Below, piece after piece: positions 40,122 to 47,734 of a stretch of 64,000 nucleotides of DNA. The position numbers were made by a program, and so were the translations under genes. Where the stretch lies: positions 14,861 to 78,860 of the forward strand of contig DKCJ01000006.1 in assembly GCA_002451465.1 (NCBI GenBank), read 5' to 3'. Position 1 is the stretch's first letter, and the number at the start of each line of letters is the position of its first letter. The notes beneath the pieces were generated by a model. It was not told the DNA's origin and searched no databases. It worked only from the letters and a program-made list of their open reading frames with translations. Origin of the DNA: Caryophanales bacterium UBA6877 (GTDB taxonomy: Bacteria > Bacillota_I > Bacilli_A > RFN20 > CAG-826).

Positions 40122-40447
40122 TTTTCTACGTCATAAATGCTGTTGAAAAAAGTTGTAAAGAGAACAATGTAAAAGAAGTAAAAAGCGTTTCATTAGAAGT
40201 TGGTGAAGTTTCAACGATAGTTCCATCATACTTTGAAGAATGCTTTAAATGGGCGATTAAAAAGACTGAACATATGAAAAATTGCACACTTAAAATAATA
40301 CCAATTAAAGCTATTACTTATTGTAAACATTGTGAAAAAACTTATGATACAGTTAAATATGGTAGAAAATGTCCATATTGTGGATCATATGAAACTTATT
40401 TATTAACAGGAGATCAATGTAATATTAAAAACATTGAAGTTGTTTAA
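40103..40447 (+). CDS. hypA: HypA, nickel chaperone
   Basis: A 114-residue nickel metallochaperone that works with HypB. It has the N-terminal nickel ligand motif MHE (MHELGIVF), the VKSVSLEVGEVSTIVPSYFEECFKWA segment typical of HypA (quoted up to its conserved EVG), and the zinc site CKHC...CPYC near residues 73-94. The start lies inside the end of the preceding oxidoreductase gene (19-nt overlap). A strong terminator follows. HypA can also serve urease in some species, but no urease or other known nickel enzyme is seen here. Confidence 0.93.
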   Translation: MHELGIVFYVINAVEKSCKENNVKEVKSVSLEVGEVSTIVPSYFEECFKWAIKKTEHMKNCTLKIIPIKAITYCKHCEKTYDTVKYGRKCPYCGSYETYLLTGDQCNIKNIEVV

Positions 40448-40453
40448 AAAAAC

Positions 40454-40490
40454 AAAGAGTTAATTAGTTAAAAATAATTAACTCTTTTTT
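40454..40490 (+). terminator. Terminator of the hypB-oxidoreductase-hypA operon
   Basis: AAAGAGTTAATTA (40454-40466) pairs perfectly with TAATTAACTCTTT (40475-40487), a 13-bp stem with an 8-nt loop and a T run. It lies between the convergent hypA and GNAT genes and can also work on the other strand. Confidence 0.9.
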
Positions 40491-40521
40491 TAATTTACGA
40501 TATATATAATCCCTTATTTTC

Positions 40522-41049
40522 TTAAAAATCCATATACATGTATATATCAAATTTATCGCTTTGTTTAGTAAATTTATATATATTTGTATCAACGCCACCA
40601 ATATAAAAATTACATTTAATGTAAAATAAAAATGCTCCTAAATTATTGTTTTGAACAATTGTGTATATGCCTTTATAATCCTTATTTTTAGCAACTCCTA
40701 TCGCTTTCTTTATAAGCATTTTCCCAATTCCTTTATTTCTATATCTTTCATTTACTTTAAGTTCATCTAAATAAATATATTTATATAATCCATGTTCTAA
40801 AACTAATAAACCGATTAATTTATCATCATCATATGCACCAATAAAAATAGAGTCATTTAAACTTTTTAAAGAATAATCTTCATTAGGAAAAATCATTGTT
40901 TGAAGCTTTTCCTTTGGGTAATACTTAACTTTGTAGTCCCAATTAAGATTATTAAAACTAGGAATAACTTCACCAATTAAATTAAATGGCTCATTTTTAA
41001 TAGTAATAATATGTTTTTCTATTTCATTTAATATTCTAATTTTAATCAT
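40522..41049 (-). CDS. GNAT-family N-acetyltransferase
   Basis: A 175-residue acyl-CoA-dependent acetyltransferase. The acetyl-CoA-binding motif A is VNERYRNKGIGKMLIKKAI (about 100-118, with the RxxGIG loop), preceded by LIGLLVLEH and followed by YKGIYTIVQNNNLGAFLFYIKCNFYIGG with the usual late Tyr. The N-terminal half has a long insertion before the fold. Substrate cannot be told; proteins of this type acetylate antibiotics, amino acids or ribosomal proteins. It is a single gene converging on hypA. Confidence 0.85.
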   Translation of the reverse strand: MIKIRILNEIEKHIITIKNEPFNLIGEVIPSFNNLNWDYKVKYYPKEKLQTMIFPNEDYSLKSLNDSIFIGAYDDDKLIGLLVLEHGLYKYIYLDELKVNERYRNKGIGKMLIKKAIGVAKNKDYKGIYTIVQNNNLGAFLFYIKCNFYIGGVDTNIYKFTKQSDKFDIYMYMDF

Positions 41050-41178
41050 ATCGTTATTTTATAAAATTATTGATAAATAAAAAACCTTTTATTATTGTGG
41101 ATTAGTTAAATTTATTGTCAAAATTTTTAAATATAGTAATTATTATTTATTATTTAAAATATCGAAATGTTATTTTTG

Positions 41179-41307
41179 TAGAACCTATAAAATTATTTTT
41201 GTTTATTTAAAAAAATGGAAACATAATTATACATTTCCATTAAAATTTGGTTCTATAAAATAAAGTGCGTACGAATAAATATCATACGCACTTATTTTCA
41301 TAGAACC
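41179..41307. repeat. Palindromic element, copy B, with competing stems
   Basis: This lies in a 341-nt gene-free stretch (41050-41390). TAGAACC (41179-41185) can pair with GGTTCTA (41249-41255), enclosing the hairpin AATGGAAA/TTTCCATT (41214-41221 with 41234-41241). The same GGTTCTA also starts a large hairpin, 41249-41271 with 41285-41307: 22 bp with two single-base bulges, loop of 13 nt, core AAGTGCGTA/TACGCACTT. The core and its ATRAAATAAAGTGYGT flank match copy A at 35.0 kb. The remaining parts of the gene-free stretch are plain AT-rich sequence with no other signal seen. Confidence 0.65.
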
Positions 41308-41390
41308 TATCAATTATATTTTATAAATTAAAAACACATTGAAAACATAATAAATTCAATATAAATTAATCATTTTATATTTTTTTATGT

Positions 41391-42050
41391 TCATTCAACT
41401 TGTTCATCTTCATATAAGCAATCTTCATGAGGTGTACAAGCATATAGAAAACTATCTTTGCCAATATCAATATTTTTATAAAGAATATAATAAATATATG
41501 TGCATCCTAATGTTTGCTCATCTTTAACAACATTAATTAGATATTCTTTAACTTCTTTATTTAAGTTAATTAATAAGGTTAAATTATTTTGTTTATTACC
41601 TAAAATAAAGAAATCTCCTAGATAAGCATATTCTAGATTATTAATAAAAGATTTATCAAACATTGATTTAAAAACACTATTATTAATTACATCATTTACT
41701 AATCGATTGTGTAATGGCAAATATTTTCGATATAATTTCCTGATTCTTTCTATTAGTTCCTTACTTAATTCATCATCATAGCTATAATGATCAAAGTTAA
41801 AAGTTACATACTTATAATTAAATCCTTCTAAGCTTAAAGCAATAGAAACAAGATTATATAAATAAAATTTAATTGTTTCATTATTCTTTTTATCATAATG
41901 CTTTAAAGCATATTTTCTAATTTCTAATTTTTCGTTAGTGAATTTAATAAATTCTTGGTCTTTTTCATAAGCAATATTAATAGAAAAATCAGTAGTAAGA
42001 ACAATAATTTTGGCTTCGTTAGATTTTTCAAATATATTTTTAAACTTCAT
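41391..42050 (-). CDS. Hypothetical protein of unknown function
   Basis: A 219-residue soluble-looking protein with no signal peptide or membrane segment, rich in Asn, Lys, Tyr and acidic residues. I recognise no family. It has alternating strand-like segments (AKIIVLTTDFSINIAY, YKYVTFNFDHYSYDD) and ends in the Cys-containing acidic tail ACTPHEDCLYEDEQVE. It is the last gene after three lipoprotein genes on the same strand, nine bases after the large Ig-like lipoprotein, so it is probably cotranscribed. No ribosome binding site is clear. Confidence 0.55.
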   Translation of the reverse strand: MKFKNIFEKSNEAKIIVLTTDFSINIAYEKDQEFIKFTNEKLEIRKYALKHYDKKNNETIKFYLYNLVSIALSLEGFNYKYVTFNFDHYSYDDELSKELIERIRKLYRKYLPLHNRLVNDVINNSVFKSMFDKSFINNLEYAYLGDFFILGNKQNNLTLLINLNKEVKEYLINVVKDEQTLGCTYIYYILYKNIDIGKDSFLYACTPHEDCLYEDEQVE

Positions 42051-42059
42051 AATGAAATT

Positions 42060-44771
42060 TTATTTATGATTTAAAGAGATTTTAAATGAATCACTATAAT
42101 AACCATCATATTTAAAGGTCACTTTAAGCTTGTCTTGTCTACTATCAGTAAATTCAATTTTTGAAACATAATTACCACTTGCGTCACTAAATACAAATTT
42201 CCCATCTTTAAATGTCCATTTGCTACTTATCGAATATTCGTCATACATTTCTACATCCTCATATGTAAAGGAAATGCTTCCACTATTACTTCCTTCATCT
42301 TTAGTAAAAGATAAGCCTTTAATATATGTAGTATATCCAGTTTCAATACTTATATTAGAATTAAAAATCATATCTAAGATGCTTTCATCGGTCTTATCAT
42401 ATGAATAAAATATTTTATCATAAGTTAAACCTGAGATGGCTTCTTTAAATGTAACTTTAACCGAACCTGCTTTTGTTGCTTTTAAAGTAAATGACCCATC
42501 TTCTTTAACATCAATTGTTGCTTCGCTAGTGTTTTCACTTAATGTTGCGCTAAATTTAACTGCAGCTTCACTTGGTGAATATGTAACTTTAGAAGAATAA
42601 GCTTCACCACTAAATAAATATGAACTACCAGAATAACTTATTTTAGTTGTTCTTGGAGTAACAGCGTTTAAAAGAACTTCTTTAGAATAATTCTTAGTTT
42701 TTACTAATATTTTATAATTTTGAACAGGTTTTACGAAACTAAATGTATTGCCCCAATAAGCTTTTCTTATATAATCTTCGCCACCAACGAATTCAAATTC
42801 AACCTTATCAACATCTTCATTATAAGTTGAAGGTAAAACATTGCTTAGTTCAAGGTAGACGCTTTCGCCAATATTAAATTCATTTGTTTCAACATATGTT
42901 CTATCTCTATAAGCTTTTGAAATTACATCAAATGAAGTTGCATAGAATGTTCCAAAATCAACAAGGTCACTAGTTGGAGCTTCTTTTTCACCAACATTAA
43001 GAGTTGCCTTATAGTATGTTGTTTCATTTAAAACATATGTTGATGGAGAATCATAGTCATAACTATCTTCCCTATATTTTTCTATGGTTGCTTCAAAATT
43101 TTGAATTAAATCATCTTTGAAATTCATTGTTAAAGAATATTTATTTCGTGTACCATAACTAGAAGTAACTGATGCAGATACTTCAACTTTATCGAAATCA
43201 CCATCGCTTGTTTCATTAAATGTATAACTTCCTTCGTCAATGTTATTACTATTTAATGTACTAAACGTAAAGAAAGTATGTCTAACATAGTTTGAAAAAC
43301 CAAAATAAGCAGGATATCCAACATAGGCCATAGTAGAAGATTCATTTAGAAGTTCTTCTGTTAAACTATTTTCACCAACTTTAGTTGAAGTGTATTCCAT
43401 AACATCAGGATTGTCATATTTTGTTTGCCCTTTAATTTGTTCACCATTATAATTTGCAAATAAATAACTTGATTTTGAATCGGTATAAGATGATTTATTT
43501 GTTGTTTTTGTTAGAACTCTATTATCGCTATAAGCAACATAGTCATAAGTTGTCTTAGATTTTTCAACATTAGATTTGTCTACGGTAGTAACGCTTAAAT
43601 TTCCGGACTTAGCAAAAAGCATTTCGTTTGCTTTTGAAGTCTCAAGTTTATTAATCAAATAACTATTATATTTTTCTTGTGGATTTATAACATTTACTTT
43701 TAATTTAAAAGTTGCTTCATCCGCTTTTATAACTACATTAACTGGTTCTTTTGTAAGTTGCTTACCAACAACCATATTTCCTTCAACGGTTACAAATAGT
43801 TCATTAGAACTTTCTAAAGTAAATTCTTGTTTTGCTGTCTTAGGTAAAACTTTAACACCTTTAAGTTCAAATTTTTCTCCTACAGCAACGCTTATTTCTT
43901 CACTTGCATATGAAACGCTGGTTGCCTTATCATATTTTTCAATAACTTGAACGCTTAAAACTTTTTTAACGTGTCCAACAGAAACTTCAACACTTGCTTC
44001 CCCAACATTAAGAGCTTTTAATAAACCTTCTTCAGTAATAGAAACAACATTAGTGTTTAAACTCTTAAATACTAATGGATAATTATTAATATTTCCTTTA
44101 ACTTTTGCATTAATTTTTAACTCACTTCCCTTAAGTAAAGCAAAATCATCACTACAATCAAGAGTTAAGCTTAAATCGGAAGATTGTTGTAAAATTGTAA
44201 TTGAAATTTCGTTACTCTTAACTTCACCTAATTGAGCATAGATTTTGCATACACCTTCTTTTAAAGCAACAAAATTTAAATCTTTATCAATTTTGCCTAA
44301 GGAAGGATCACTTAATACAAAGGTTACATCACTTGCTGAACCATTCTCAACTTCAAGATTGACCTTAATAGTTTCACCGACTTCAATGCTACTTTCACTA
44401 AATTCTTTTAAAGTAAGTTTTGTAACTTTTTTTGCGTTAACTGTAAAACTTACTTCATTACTCTTAACACCATTTGATTCAGCATAAACTGATGCTTTCC
44501 CTTCTTTAAGAGCAATTACTTTACCATTTTGCGTAACACTTAAAACACTAGTATCGGTTGAATACCAGTTAATAACTGCTTCATCTTCAAGATTTTCTGT
44601 TTTTACTGTAAGAGTTAAAGATTCACCAACTTCTAATAAAGTTTTCTCAGCCGCAATCTTAATCTCTAATACTGTTCCAACAGGATTATTTTTATTATCA
44701 CATCCTACTGTTGTAACACCTAAAAGTGCAGTTAAAGCTAATGCACCAACTAATAAACGTCTTTTTTTCAT
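42060..44771 (-). CDS. Large lipoprotein with bacterial Ig-like (Big_2) repeats
   Basis: A 903-residue lipoprotein. The signal peptide MKKRRLLVGALALTALLG ends in the lipobox TVGC (lipidated Cys near residue 24). Residues about 35-370 contain four BIG2-type Ig-like repeats, marked by recurring LEVGESLTLTV / IEVGETIKVNLEV / LLKGSELKINAKV / VAVGEKFELKG strands and the NGKVIALKEGKASVYA-type strand pairs. The middle and C-terminal parts (370-903) are rich in Ser, Thr and Tyr and related in style to the two neighbouring lipoproteins; another Ig-like repeat lies near 715-790. The ATG at 44771 follows GGAGGAG. Probable surface-anchored binding or adhesion protein. Confidence 0.85.
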   Translation of the reverse strand: MKKRRLLVGALALTALLGVTTVGCDNKNNPVGTVLEIKIAAEKTLLEVGESLTLTVKTENLEDEAVINWYSTDTSVLSVTQNGKVIALKEGKASVYAESNGVKSNEVSFTVNAKKVTKLTLKEFSESSIEVGETIKVNLEVENGSASDVTFVLSDPSLGKIDKDLNFVALKEGVCKIYAQLGEVKSNEISITILQQSSDLSLTLDCSDDFALLKGSELKINAKVKGNINNYPLVFKSLNTNVVSITEEGLLKALNVGEASVEVSVGHVKKVLSVQVIEKYDKATSVSYASEEISVAVGEKFELKGVKVLPKTAKQEFTLESSNELFVTVEGNMVVGKQLTKEPVNVVIKADEATFKLKVNVINPQEKYNSYLINKLETSKANEMLFAKSGNLSVTTVDKSNVEKSKTTYDYVAYSDNRVLTKTTNKSSYTDSKSSYLFANYNGEQIKGQTKYDNPDVMEYTSTKVGENSLTEELLNESSTMAYVGYPAYFGFSNYVRHTFFTFSTLNSNNIDEGSYTFNETSDGDFDKVEVSASVTSSYGTRNKYSLTMNFKDDLIQNFEATIEKYREDSYDYDSPSTYVLNETTYYKATLNVGEKEAPTSDLVDFGTFYATSFDVISKAYRDRTYVETNEFNIGESVYLELSNVLPSTYNEDVDKVEFEFVGGEDYIRKAYWGNTFSFVKPVQNYKILVKTKNYSKEVLLNAVTPRTTKISYSGSSYLFSGEAYSSKVTYSPSEAAVKFSATLSENTSEATIDVKEDGSFTLKATKAGSVKVTFKEAISGLTYDKIFYSYDKTDESILDMIFNSNISIETGYTTYIKGLSFTKDEGSNSGSISFTYEDVEMYDEYSISSKWTFKDGKFVFSDASGNYVSKIEFTDSRQDKLKVTFKYDGYYSDSFKISLNHK

Positions 44772-44773
44772 AA

Positions 44774-46171
44774 TTATTTCTCCTCCACCCAACTTGGGAT
44801 TGTAGTTTTTCCAACATTTATAAATCGTAAAGAATATTCTCTACTTACATCATAACCTTGAGAATCAACATCGTAGAATCCAACGACCATCGAATCTATT
44901 TTGCCATCACTTGTTAAAGTAATTTCTGCTTTGTTACCATTACCAATTGTGAAATCTCTTATTTGATAACAACCTGGAAGTATCGCATTGCCAAGATAAG
45001 CTTTTACATAAGAATCACTTACAACGTATTTGTTATTTTCCTCATCATATTCAAATAATTTAGGATCAACCATTGTCGCTTTTGTATCAAGATCAGAATA
45101 TTTTTTTGGTTTGACATTATATGATTGTGAATAAATTGGTTCATTGTAATCCCAAACATTTGTTGTTTCGTTAAAATCATAAAGGTAAAGTAAATCATCA
45201 GATTTATTTAAATCCTTCTTATAATAAAGATCATATTTACGAGAAGTATCATTTAAATGTTGTTGATGATAAATTGCATTCCCACCATCAAAATACCAAT
45301 AAGAATCATAGTCGGTATTGGCTTGATCGCCTTGATAATGTTCATTAATAACAATTGTGTAGTTATTACCCAATTCAGTTAAAGCCTTTTTTAATGCTGC
45401 TTCTTTTACGCTATTTTTACTCTTGTGAGGTTTTGCACCATCAAAAATAGCATCACCAACATTTTCAAAAATCACATTCATTTCATAGTTAACATAAACT
45501 GGAATATAAAGTCCAGTGTAGGCATCTTCATAACGTGATTCGAATTGCTTTGCTTTAAAACTAAGATTTTTAACACCACTATCTTCTATTAAAAAAGAAG
45601 CCGATTCAAGTTCATAACTTATTCCAACTAAATATTTTGCAAAAAATGTTAATTTATCATTATTTAAATAAGCTACTAACTCTTTATTGTCTCCATTTTT
45701 ATTTTCAACTACTTTAAAATCTTTTGCTGTTAAATATTCAAAAGGGTTTGGAAAATTCTTATCATAAATCATTTTATAACCATTAGAATCAGTGGCTTCT
45801 GTTAAGAATACTTCGTTCTTATAATTAATGCCCTCTAATGAAGCATACCCTCTTTCATTTTTAACATATTTTATTGTTGCAGTTTGAGTACCTTCGCTAG
45901 TTTGTTGAACTAATGTTTCACTAAAAGATGGTCTATCGCCTCTTAAAGAAGTTATATTATATTGATATTCATTAGTAAACATCTCGTTCCCATTAGTTTT
46001 AGAAACAACTTCTTTTTCGACTGCTTTAATCTTATAAGAATTTTTTGCTTTTGTTAAAAATTCAACAAAGGCTTCTGGTACTTCTTGATTACTATCATTA
46101 TTAGAAAATACACAACTACTTAATGATGTTATAGTTAATAAACTTAATATTAATAAATTTTTTATTTTCAT
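44774..46171 (-). CDS. Lipoprotein, paralogue of the next gene
   Basis: A 465-residue lipoprotein with the signal peptide MKIKNLLILSLLTITSLSSC and lipobox LSSC (Cys 20). I know no family. It is clearly paralogous to the following entry: both have an early FLTKAKNSY / LRNGFHMEG helix, the block GINYKNEV versus YINYKNEV, then the MIYDKNFPNPFEYL versus YDDYFLNPFFLI segment, the YTGLYIPVYVNYEMNVIFENVGDA versus YYYPCTWTYENNLTINNVGD strands, and a similar C-terminal repeat ending VGKTTIPSW versus LGTTKLPEF. Probably an extracytoplasmic surface protein. It is in the same operon, 11 bases downstream of its paralogue. Confidence 0.78.
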   Translation of the reverse strand: MKIKNLLILSLLTITSLSSCVFSNNDSNQEVPEAFVEFLTKAKNSYKIKAVEKEVVSKTNGNEMFTNEYQYNITSLRGDRPSFSETLVQQTSEGTQTATIKYVKNERGYASLEGINYKNEVFLTEATDSNGYKMIYDKNFPNPFEYLTAKDFKVVENKNGDNKELVAYLNNDKLTFFAKYLVGISYELESASFLIEDSGVKNLSFKAKQFESRYEDAYTGLYIPVYVNYEMNVIFENVGDAIFDGAKPHKSKNSVKEAALKKALTELGNNYTIVINEHYQGDQANTDYDSYWYFDGGNAIYHQQHLNDTSRKYDLYYKKDLNKSDDLLYLYDFNETTNVWDYNEPIYSQSYNVKPKKYSDLDTKATMVDPKLFEYDEENNKYVVSDSYVKAYLGNAILPGCYQIRDFTIGNGNKAEITLTSDGKIDSMVVGFYDVDSQGYDVSREYSLRFINVGKTTIPSWVEEK

Positions 46172-46182
46172 ATTTTGTCCTC

Positions 46183-47538
46183 CTATAAATCAAATTCAGG
46201 CAACTTTGTAGTACCTAAATCTAAGTATCGTGCAACATATGTTACTTCAATATATTGTGACGAGGAATATGGAAAATAAAAATCAACTGATACTTCAATT
46301 CCGGTTGTTATTGATTTTATTTTTGCATTAATTCCATATCCAAGCGAAAAATATGATAAATTTTCAGCATCCGAAAAGAAACCTTCACCCATAAAAGCTA
46401 CAGCGTATTCGTTATTACAATTATAATAGCCGCCAGCATCTTTATTATAACCAAATAAATATGGAGACACTTCTTTCAAATGTGGAATAAACATTGATTT
46501 ATCTTGTGGCTCAATATTATAACTAGAAGAAGAAGTATTACTGCTTTTTACCCATAATTTAGATGATTCATCATATTTATATTCATAAAGCAAACCATCG
46601 TTATTAAATGGATCAACATGATATAAATAGTTCTTTGTCTTGTCTTCTTTGTCCATTTCTATGTAATAAGACTCACCATCAAAATAACTTGTTTTTTTAT
46701 TAAGCAAAGAACCATCAGCTTTTAAATACATACTTGTTTCAAGAGTAAAATTTTCACCAACTTTATTTAAAGCTTCTATAACGCCAATGTTATTATTTTC
46801 TTCGCTAACTTTAGGTGAATCAAGTTTAACATCACCAACATTATTAATTGTTAAATTGTTTTCATAAGTCCAAGTACATGGATAATAATACCCAGTTTCA
46901 GTATCTTTTGTTGTTCCAGTAAACAATGATGAAATAGTTTTAATATTTTTTAAAACACCATCATAAAAGGTGAACTCTAATGATTTTAATGGTTGAGAAT
47001 TACCTGTTAAATAATAATCAAATAAATCAATCTTATCTTTAAATAAGGAATATATTTTTTTACTTCCTTCACTTTTAACTTCAGTTAAATCATCTTCTTC
47101 GATTAAAAAGAATGGATTTAAAAAATAATCATCATAAGATGAATAATATCCTTCATCATTTATAACTCTATAATAATCAACTTCATTTTTATAATTTATA
47201 TACTTTTGAGAAATATAACCTTCTTTATCTTTAACAACGGAAATTTCAGAAGATTCATATTTACCATTATATGGATAAGTATACTTTTGATAGACACCAA
47301 TATTTTCATTACTATTTTCAAACGAATAATCGTATGAATACTGGTTTCTAAAGATCTCGGTTTTATCTAAAGAAAGACATATTTGCTCTTTTACCCCTTC
47401 CATATGAAAGCCATTTCTTAAATTCAATATAGCTTGCTCTAATTCAGATTTAGGTTCGTCTATGGTATTTTCTGAATTATTTACACAACTACTCAGTGCG
47501 ACTAACGACACTAATAAAATTATTTTTTTAAACTTCAC
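46183..47538 (-). CDS. Lipoprotein, first gene of a lipoprotein operon
   Basis: A 451-residue lipoprotein. The signal peptide MKFKKIILLVSLVALSSC has its lipobox at ALSSC (Cys 18). Like its paralogue downstream it is rich in Tyr, Asn, Ser and Asp and appears to be made of repeated beta-meander units in which a YxxxF/Y.. strand precedes a charged loop. No catalytic motif is seen. Translation starts at GTG with a GGGAGG site seven bases away, and a good promoter lies just upstream. It heads an operon of three lipoproteins and one unknown gene. Confidence 0.78.
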   Translation of the reverse strand: MKFKKIILLVSLVALSSCVNNSENTIDEPKSELEQAILNLRNGFHMEGVKEQICLSLDKTEIFRNQYSYDYSFENSNENIGVYQKYTYPYNGKYESSEISVVKDKEGYISQKYINYKNEVDYYRVINDEGYYSSYDDYFLNPFFLIEEDDLTEVKSEGSKKIYSLFKDKIDLFDYYLTGNSQPLKSLEFTFYDGVLKNIKTISSLFTGTTKDTETGYYYPCTWTYENNLTINNVGDVKLDSPKVSEENNNIGVIEALNKVGENFTLETSMYLKADGSLLNKKTSYFDGESYYIEMDKEDKTKNYLYHVDPFNNDGLLYEYKYDESSKLWVKSSNTSSSSYNIEPQDKSMFIPHLKEVSPYLFGYNKDAGGYYNCNNEYAVAFMGEGFFSDAENLSYFSLGYGINAKIKSITTGIEVSVDFYFPYSSSQYIEVTYVARYLDLGTTKLPEFDL

Positions 47539-47561
47539 TATACAGCCTCCCCGAATCTACT

Positions 47562-47594
47562 ATTATATATAAAACAATATATAAAGTATGTCAA
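47562..47594 (-). promoter_or_regulatory. Promoter of the lipoprotein operon
   Basis: On the minus strand TTGACA (47594-47589) is followed after 17 bases by TATATA (47571-47566); a TATAAT box overlaps at 47567-47562 with longer spacing. This is the best consensus promoter in the window. Confidence 0.75.
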
Positions 47595-47734
47595 AAAATA
47601 TATTTTTAATGAAATTTTAATATATTTTTATTCATAATTCCTAAATTTTGTGGAAGGTATAATTAATTAATAAACGATAAAATTCATAGTTCCTTAAAGA
47701 AAATAATCGATAAAAAGACTAACAATTATATATA

